64,000 nt of DNA from NCBI GenBank assembly GCA_009767595.1, contig VSDK01028318.1:43048-107047 (forward strand). Direction: 5' to 3'. A program made the position numbers and the translations under genes. Position 1 is the first letter of the stretch; every line of letters begins with the position of its first letter. This DNA is from Symbiodinium kawagutii (lineage: Eukaryota > Sar > Dinophyceae > Suessiales > Symbiodiniaceae). The notes beneath the pieces are model-generated. The model was given only the letters and a program-made list of their open reading frames with translations. It was not told the DNA's origin and did no database searches. Positions 57,967 to 64,000 of the stretch are shown here, piece after piece.

Positions 57967-60900
57967 ATGGAAGCGCCGATGCTTGGACCCCATTGGAATG
58001 ATGTTCGAGTCGCTGATCGTGTTTCGGTAGTGCTCAACAAGATGGTTTGGAGTGACAGTACTGGAATGGGTAGTGCGGTTCCTGGAGGTCAATTGGTACG
58101 TGTGACAGGTCACTTCCCGGCTGAGTCAGAATCCTTTCACACCATTACCCTGGTTGATGTCGAGGTGACTGACCTGTCTCCGGTGATTTCTTGCAAAGTC
58201 ACTGATCCTAGGCAGGTTTTGCTCCACCAGCAGATTCACCGAGATCATCTGCAGAACGTTTATGAACTTTGCTCAGGTGCCAGTTTGACGTCCTTCGGAT
58301 TTGCACAGGCGGGGTTCAAACACATGTGTTCTGTAGAGGTGCAACCGAAGTTGGCTGACCTTCATCGCACTTTGCATCCGAATGTCCCAGTGATAAATGC
58401 AAGTGTCCTTGATGCATCCGTCGTGTGTGAGATTTGGCGACACATGGACCAACCTGGAACAGCCATGATTGGTTTTGCGTGTCAGCCATACAGCCGTGGG
58501 GGCAACCAGGGAGGCGCATCAGATGAGCGAGCTGCCAGCTTGCCTGGCTCACTCACTTGTGCGTATCTCCTACAGTCACCAGTCATCGTGTTGGAAAATG
58601 TGACCCAAGCCAGGACCAACGAGCAAGTCAGGAAGTTCATTGATGCACTGCACCACGAGCTAGGTTTCCACATCCAGGATTGTGCACTCAAGCTTGAGGA
58701 CATGTGGGCTTCCAACAGATACCGGTGGTGGGTTGTGGCTAGTCATCCATGCATTGGTCCAGTCCATTTGCCGACACCTGCAGGTAAGTGCCAATTGGTT
58801 GTTCGTGATCTCATGCCTTTTGTTCGGTCATGGCCTGCAGCAGATGAACAACAGTTGGAACTCACTGAAGCCGAGATGGAGCGATTTCAGATTGGTGGTG
58901 CTCCCATGCGTCAATACACCATCAAGCCTGATTCAAAGTTGCCCACTGCACTTCACAGCTGGGGAAACCAAGTTCAACGATGTGCATGCGATTGTCGACC
59001 AGGTTTCAGTGACGACTTGTTGCGCACCAGGGGCATTTATGCCCAGTTGTTGCCGCTGCCACCTTCCCCTGAAGGTCGTGCCAGGTATCGCCACCCACAC
59101 GTGTTGGAGCTCTCGGTCCTGAATGGAGTTCCAACCAATGTCACATGGTCCGAGGACCAACGTCTCAACCTTTGTGCGTTGGGTCAGATGGCAGCACCGA
59201 TGCATAGTTTGTGGATCGCTTCATGCATTCGCAAGCATTTGGATTTGTTGTTCCAGCAGACACCGGTTTGGGATCCCGAAGTTCAGTTGACTGAATTCAA
59301 GCAACTCCTGTGGACACAGGCCAGGCAACTGTATCCCGAAGTTCCCCGACCAGTCCCGAGCCCAGCCCCAGTGCAACTTGTTGACCTGCTTTTGCAGACA
59401 CCTGCAGGCTTCAAGGATCTCATCAAGGTCCCCGCCTCGGGTACCATTGAACAACTGTTGCAAGCAGAAGCCACCCTGGCCATGTTGGATGGCCCTGTGA
59501 TCGCGCAAGATGTGACCACCTTGCAACCTGTGCCGTCACAGGCTGCTCTGTCAGACTTTGCTGAACTCAAATTGGTTTTGCAACCTGGACCAAGTGCCAT
59601 GCCAGTTCCAGACGAGCATGCAGACAACCATGGTGATGAGGATGATGCTGCCATGGATGCAGTCGAGCATGAAGAGCCTGAGGAGGTGGTTGAGGATTCG
59701 AGTACCTCCGAAGCCGCAGATGCTGCCCCAGTGGTCAGTACACAGATGGTGACCGTCGGTCCTGCGGAGGTTGCTGTGTCGGGACAACCGGATACCCCCA
59801 TGACTCGATTGTCTCAGTCGCAATTGCTTGCCTTGTTGCCTCCAGTGGTGCATGATTCCAAGCTGTGTGAAGCCATGCGTGCCCAAGACATGCCAGGGGC
59901 AGAAAGATTGATGGTCCTGGGAAACCAGGATTTTGCTTGGGGCGATGATGAAGTTTGGTTCCACCTACGTCAAATTGCTCAAGTGCAAGATCCAGGCCTG
60001 GTGGTGGTGGATCCGTTGCTCATGATTGGTTGGGCTCAGAGTGGATCGGTTGAAGTGGTGAAGGAGTTTCTGGCTAAGTTCCCTCACATGACTCGCATCG
60101 TGTCAGTGGTGCTTTTCCGTGGGCATTGGACTCCCTACTGTTGGACCCCCAAGGGCAATCAGTTGCTCGTTCGCAGCTGGGACCATTGTGATGCAGATAT
60201 CAACCCGTTGAATCACCTGCATAGCCTTCTGTGCCATGCGCTGGGGCTTGACTCAGTGGCAGTTACCTGTGAACGTCGCCAATTTGGTAGTGACATGTGT
60301 GGAGCAGCAGCCATCGCATTTGTTGATCAACAAGTTTTGAGCATTCCTTTGCCCAATACTGAGCATGCCTTGTTCCAAGCGCATATGGCTAAACGACAAG
60401 TTTTTGCCAGAGCATGCCAGCAGAATCGTTTCTCCAAACCTTGGTGTTGGGGCAAAGGTACTCAGGACATCCCTCAAACGTTGGCGACTTTGTTGCAGTT
60501 CCATGGTGTCCCAGCTGCCAATGCTCCCAATCGTGCCAAGCTTGTGTTGCAAAGTCTTGGCAAAGAAGAAGTGGGCAAAGTCTTGTCAGGAGTGGCTCCG
60601 TGGAAGTCATTGAAGCAACTAACCAACCAGCACAAGCCAGTGATTCAATTAGTGATGCCTGACGAACTTCAGAAGGTGGTTGCAGCTCGCCAAGCAAAAC
60701 CAAAGACAGCTGCTTCCAAGAAACGCCAGCTGCCGACAGTGCCATTGCAACCTGCCGATTTGGACCCGACAAAGTTGGAATTGCTTGAGGGAGCTTTTTG
60801 CAAGGGAAACCAGGTCATTGTCTCACAGATTGCCGCCACGCAGGTTGGCCCTTTGGCCACAGGTGTTGCCCTGGTCACTATGCAGGAAGCTAAACCATTT

Positions 60901-62340
60901 CTGCAGAGCTCGCAGCTTCTGACCCAGGATGGTCTCGCTTTGCTGATCCTTAACCCACCAGATGAAATTGGAGGTTCCTTGCTCACCAAGAAGATACGTT
61001 TTGCAGCCCGTTGCACATTGAACATGGAGCCGATGTTGTTGACAGGTTTGTTGGTGCAGTTGGGAGGCACAGTCATCGCCCAACATTGTGAAGCGAACTG
61101 TTCTGAGGTGTCCGCCGATGTGGTTGCATGCGCTCGCTTCACGGTTTTTCGTGATCAATGGCCGTATGATTGGGAAGCTTTCGCTGCCAAGCCGGTCAAG
61201 GCTATCCTAGATGTGCTAGAGCCACTGCAGCAATGCATGGAACCCAACTGTGATTGCCCCAAGGTCCATCCGGACCCCATGAACAAAGGTGATGTGGTGA
61301 GAGATGTCTTCAGACGCCAGTTTTTCACGGATAGTGGCCGACCCACCAAAGCACTGCAGTCCACCCACTTCTCAGTGTTTATGAGGTATGACAAGCAGCA
61401 GGAGTTGGCAGTGTTGCATTGCAGCGGGAGCAATGGTTTGTATGTGGAACCTAGAGTGGAATCAGGTGCAGCCCCGGCTGATGAGTTTCAGATTGTTTGG
61501 CTTCCCCAGAGTGGCTTCAGTGATGTGCAGTACAAGGCTCAATGCGAACCTCACAGCATTGGCATCACTCGTACCGGCCAAAGGTACGGCATCCGTGTGT
61601 TGAGCAAGAATTACCAATCGGTGTATCAAAGCTTGAAACCTGGGGGAATGTACTTGCAGCCAGGTGTGAGAATGACCTTCCACAGTGGGCCTTGGCCTTT
61701 CGGGGCCGATCGCAAGCAGATTGCAAAGGTCATCAAAGAGCAGAAGTGGAGTGCGAGACCTCTCCAGCCCATCAAAACGGTTGAAGGCGGGTTGATGTGG
61801 GCCATCCAGGCCGTTGATGCTCCTGACCAAACGGTCTGGACCTTGAAGCATGGTCAGGTCGTAGTTACCAAGGCTGAATCGACAGATGGTACGGCAATCG
61901 CGTCACAAGGGGTGATTGGCCAATCCTCAACGGTCAAGATGTGCACTTCGAATACTGCCAGTGACCCGTGGTTGCAGAGGGATCCTTGGCAGTCAGCACC
62001 CCGTCCAGCCATGGCCCCACCAGTTCAAGATAAGCTGCAGGATCTTGAAGCCAGAATTGAAAAAGCCATCCTTGCCAAGTTGCCTAGTGAACGCATGGAA
62101 ACAGATGATCATGACAGCAGGTTGCAGTTGCTCGAGCAACAGATGTCTCAGGTCAGCAGCCGACAGATCCACTTGGAGCAAGTGGTGGGAGATCATCACA
62201 TGCAACATACCGCCCAGGTCCAAAGCCTTCAGAGCCAGATGACCGCCCAGCTTGATGTCCAGCGACATCACATGGCTGAAATGTTCAAGGAGCAGATGAG
62301 TCACATCGAGAATTTGCTCCACAAGCCCCGTCACGAGTGA
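57967..62340 (+). CDS. LINE ORF1: cytosine-5 DNA methyltransferase with Ulp1-like protease-type domain
   Basis: A 1457-aa protein counted from the ATG at 57967, which has an excellent context (GCCATGG); the frame is open from 57916. Residues about 96-420 hold the C5-methyltransferase motifs in order: I (ELCSGASLTSFGFAQAG, near 100), IV with catalytic Cys172 (GFACQPYS; the usual Pro before Cys is Ala), VI (LENV, Glu210), VIII (NRYRWW, Arg251/Arg253) and IX-X (LELSVLNGVP ... LGQMAAPM, near 406). An acidic stretch spans about 549-580. Residues 650-800 fit a Ulp1/SENP (C48) protease: WGDDEVWFHL, then His720-Trp, Asp739, Gln772, Cys778. A Cys/His cluster (CMEPNCDCPKVH) is at 1090-1101. From 1353 to the end it is a coiled coil. 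Methyltransferase LINEs are described from Symbiodinium; there they are thought to methylate CG sites of their own copies. The frame is intact, so the copy is young. Confidence 0.93.
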   Translation: MEAPMLGPHWNDVRVADRVSVVLNKMVWSDSTGMGSAVPGGQLVRVTGHFPAESESFHTITLVDVEVTDLSPVISCKVTDPRQVLLHQQIHRDHLQNVYELCSGASLTSFGFAQAGFKHMCSVEVQPKLADLHRTLHPNVPVINASVLDASVVCEIWRHMDQPGTAMIGFACQPYSRGGNQGGASDERAASLPGSLTCAYLLQSPVIVLENVTQARTNEQVRKFIDALHHELGFHIQDCALKLEDMWASNRYRWWVVASHPCIGPVHLPTPAGKCQLVVRDLMPFVRSWPAADEQQLELTEAEMERFQIGGAPMRQYTIKPDSKLPTALHSWGNQVQRCACDCRPGFSDDLLRTRGIYAQLLPLPPSPEGRARYRHPHVLELSVLNGVPTNVTWSEDQRLNLCALGQMAAPMHSLWIASCIRKHLDLLFQQTPVWDPEVQLTEFKQLLWTQARQLYPEVPRPVPSPAPVQLVDLLLQTPAGFKDLIKVPASGTIEQLLQAEATLAMLDGPVIAQDVTTLQPVPSQAALSDFAELKLVLQPGPSAMPVPDEHADNHGDEDDAAMDAVEHEEPEEVVEDSSTSEAADAAPVVSTQMVTVGPAEVAVSGQPDTPMTRLSQSQLLALLPPVVHDSKLCEAMRAQDMPGAERLMVLGNQDFAWGDDEVWFHLRQIAQVQDPGLVVVDPLLMIGWAQSGSVEVVKEFLAKFPHMTRIVSVVLFRGHWTPYCWTPKGNQLLVRSWDHCDADINPLNHLHSLLCHALGLDSVAVTCERRQFGSDMCGAAAIAFVDQQVLSIPLPNTEHALFQAHMAKRQVFARACQQNRFSKPWCWGKGTQDIPQTLATLLQFHGVPAANAPNRAKLVLQSLGKEEVGKVLSGVAPWKSLKQLTNQHKPVIQLVMPDELQKVVAARQAKPKTAASKKRQLPTVPLQPADLDPTKLELLEGAFCKGNQVIVSQIAATQVGPLATGVALVTMQEAKPFLQSSQLLTQDGLALLILNPPDEIGGSLLTKKIRFAARCTLNMEPMLLTGLLVQLGGTVIAQHCEANCSEVSADVVACARFTVFRDQWPYDWEAFAAKPVKAILDVLEPLQQCMEPNCDCPKVHPDPMNKGDVVRDVFRRQFFTDSGRPTKALQSTHFSVFMRYDKQQELAVLHCSGSNGLYVEPRVESGAAPADEFQIVWLPQSGFSDVQYKAQCEPHSIGITRTGQRYGIRVLSKNYQSVYQSLKPGGMYLQPGVRMTFHSGPWPFGADRKQIAKVIKEQKWSARPLQPIKTVEGGLMWAIQAVDAPDQTVWTLKHGQVVVTKAESTDGTAIASQGVIGQSSTVKMCTSNTASDPWLQRDPWQSAPRPAMAPPVQDKLQDLEARIEKAILAKLPSERMETDDHDSRLQLLEQQMSQVSSRQIHLEQVVGDHHMQHTAQVQSLQSQMTAQLDVQRHHMAEMFKEQMSHIENLLHKPRHE

Positions 62341-62397
62341 AGGCAAGGTAGTCCTGTATGCAGGCCCAAGTGCAGGACTAGCCCTTTTTTCCGGGCC
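62338..62397 (+). promoter_or_regulatory. Candidate UGA readthrough signal with pseudoknot
   Basis: The ORF1 UGA (62338-62340) is followed by 8 bases, then a perfect 8-bp stem: TAGTCCTG (62349-62356) with CAGGACTA (62373-62380). The loop contains GGCCC (62363-62367), which can pair with GGGCC at 62393-62397 to make an H-type pseudoknot with a 12-base loop. An 8-base spacer and a pseudoknot are the known layout of gammaretroviral stop readthrough. ORF2 follows in the same frame without an AUG. Confidence 0.55.
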
Positions 62398-64000
62398 ACC
62401 CAGCGATTTTGTAAGTTTTGGTTGGTGCTCACACTGTTTTTCTCCGCAGGTTGTCGGGTTGGAGAAGCGAAGACACCCGGACCCAAGAAACCAGTTGACT
62501 GGAGCATTGCAGTGTGTAATCCCAGCGGTGTCCTCGGTAAGACTGCTTCCTTGGCATCCCTGGAGGTTGAGTTGCTAGCCATTAGTGAGACCCATCTCAC
62601 TTCCACTTCCAAGAAGATGTTTCAGAGTAGTTTGCAGGCCAACAGCAATCATCGGTTTGTTGCCACTGGCCACCCCATGCAAGCCAGGTACGTTGACCAA
62701 GTGGCGGGACAATGGTCAGGTGTGGCCACCACAGCAAGTGTTCCGTGCAGACCTTTGTGTGCCAATTGGCCACCTGATCTTTATGAGACTGGCCGAGTGT
62801 TGCTCACGGGAGCTTTTGTTGGGGATGTGTGGATCACAGGAGGCTTGGTGTATGGCTACCCGCAGAGCAAGTGCCATAAGAACCCATTGCAGAGGACGTC
62901 AGCCATGCTTAGTTTTCTTGCTGAGCACTTGCTCACGGTTGCCACTGGTCCCAGATACTTCTGTGGCGACTGGAATCATGACATCGATGCTTTCGAAGTG
63001 ACCGAGCTGCATACCCGATGTGGTTGGAAAGAGGTCCAGGTCCTCCAGCACCAGCTTCACGGAACACCCATTCAACACACGTGCAAAGGCAAGACACGCA
63101 AAGATTTCCTTTGGTTGTCACAGGAGTTGCAGGCATGTTTTGTTTCTTGCGAAGTGCTGCATGAGGTTTTCTCAGATCACTCGGTTTTGAAGACATCCTT
63201 TCGTATGGACACATCTCACATTCGCCGGTTTGTGTGGCCTACCCCTCAACAGGTCCCTTGGAATCTTGTTAGCAAGCAGCCAGAGACAACGGAATTTCCG
63301 CCAGGCACTGACCCAACTGTTCAGTACCAGCTTTTGTGGGAGCGACAAGAAACTTGTGCAGCTGCCGAACTGGGCGTTCAGTGGAAATCTTCCATGGCAG
63401 GACGTGGTCACCAAAGCAAACCTAGGATGGTTCAAGGGTGGGTTCCGCCACCTCGCAAAGGCCGTAGTGGTGACCCTCAACCTGACTTCTTTGGTTACCA
63501 TATTCAACATAGCCGATGGATCAAACAGCTGCGTCGTTTGGACAACTATGTGCGGTGGGCTGAACATCATTGGAGTCTTGAACCTTCTAGCCAGCATGAT
63601 CATGGACACAGACTTTGGACCAGCATCCTTACAGCAACTGGTTTTAGTCCATCATTTGCTGATTGGTGGAAGGGCCGTGAGTTCCATGGATTGGGAGATG
63701 TGGCTTCCCTCCCTGTCCTGATGCCTAACCATGCCATTGCAGCGAAGATGTTGGAGATGTTTACTTGCGAGGTTCGTTGGTTCGAGCAACTCCTTCGAGG
63801 CAACAAACGCATCTTTCAGCAGCACAAGCATCAGGTAAACCCTAACTTGATCTATCGTGACGTCAAACGCCCCACCCCTGAACCAGTGACCAGCTTGCTT
63901 CACAGAGCCACCACCAAGGTGGTTGAAATCGACCCTGATGACGTTGCATTGCTGGTTGATCCACCTCAGCAATTTGACCCCGAAGTTCCCATCCTGCTGA
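62341..64000 (+). CDS. LINE ORF2 (partial): AP-type endonuclease and pre-RT region
   Basis: The frame is open for all 553 codons from the ORF1 stop to the window edge, in the same frame as ORF1. An endonuclease/exonuclease/phosphatase domain spans about 62500-63210: SIAVCNPSGVLGK, the metal-binding Glu in ISETHL (62581), GDWNHD (62965, the GDFN motif), KDFLW (63100) and SDHSVL (63172) with the catalytic Asp-His. It nicks target DNA for target-primed reverse transcription. The rest (63211-64000), rich in Trp/His/Pro, is a linker of the kind that precedes a reverse transcriptase, which should lie beyond the window. The first in-frame ATG is at 62617, after the first endonuclease motifs, so initiation there would give a broken enzyme. 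Expression is probably by readthrough of the UGA. Confidence 0.9.

Noticed and set aside
58316..61851. Minus-strand frames of 80-170 codons over ORF1
   Set aside because: Antisense shadows of the methyltransferase ORF with no motif of their own.
62337..62449. An intron from GTGAAG to CAG that would remove the UGA between ORF1 and ORF2
   Set aside because: It would be 113 nt, not a multiple of three; the joined frame meets a stop within 17 codons and leaves the endonuclease out of frame.
62585..63721. Other plus- and minus-strand frames over ORF2
   Set aside because: They overlap the continuous endonuclease frame and lack its motifs; they are shadows.

Overview
This is a eukaryotic nuclear window and almost certainly comes from a dinoflagellate, most likely of the Symbiodiniaceae/Polarella type. 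Four lines of evidence support this. (1) The right end carries a LINE-type retrotransposon whose first ORF has a complete cytosine-5 DNA methyltransferase, an arrangement known from Symbiodinium. (2) Genes are cut into many short exons; several homologous or candidate exons need GA or GC 5' splice sites. (3) A degenerate dinoflagellate spliced-leader copy lies just upstream of a small intronless ORF. (4) The exons encode typical dinoflagellate families: ankyrin repeats and a voltage-gated channel with EF-hands. Nothing resembles bacterial operons, tRNA, rRNA or CRISPR.

Layout, + strand throughout as far as I can tell. 1-4.5 kb: repeats (a 26-bp array, two 46-bp arrays, a purine tract, an interspersed repeat). 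4.5-12.6 kb: short exons of an unrecognised, largely coiled-coil protein, with a spliced-leader-tagged 67-aa retrogene (10.6 kb) lying among them. 15.7-25.9 kb: exons of a voltage-gated cation channel (S3-like segment, S4 with five Arg at every third position, pore-loop-like exon, EF-hand, coiled-coil C-terminus). 26.7-28.5 kb: minisatellites flanking a 942-bp assembly gap. 28.6-37 kb: mostly empty, with a few weak candidate exons. 39.7-43.3 kb and 50.3-57.2 kb: two tandem paralogous ankyrin genes whose five recognisable exons correspond one to one in the same order; 44-48 kb holds further candidate exons. 57.9-64 kb: the methyltransferase LINE, cut by the window edge before its reverse transcriptase.

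The retroelement is the most informative region. ORF1 (about 1457 aa) carries a DNA methyltransferase, an acidic linker, a domain matching the Ulp1/SENP (C48) cysteine-protease catalytic pattern, a Cys/His cluster and a C-terminal coiled coil. ORF2 (AP-type endonuclease, then pre-RT region) lies in the same frame directly after the ORF1 UGA and has no AUG upstream of its first endonuclease motifs. Eight bases after the UGA there is a perfect 8-bp stem whose loop can pair with downstream sequence as a pseudoknot, the geometry of known stop-codon readthrough signals. I infer that ORF2 is made by UGA readthrough.

All exon boundaries were read by eye from splice consensus, reading frame and, for the ankyrin genes, paralogue comparison. 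They are approximate, and linkage of exons into one transcript is inferred from order and strand.
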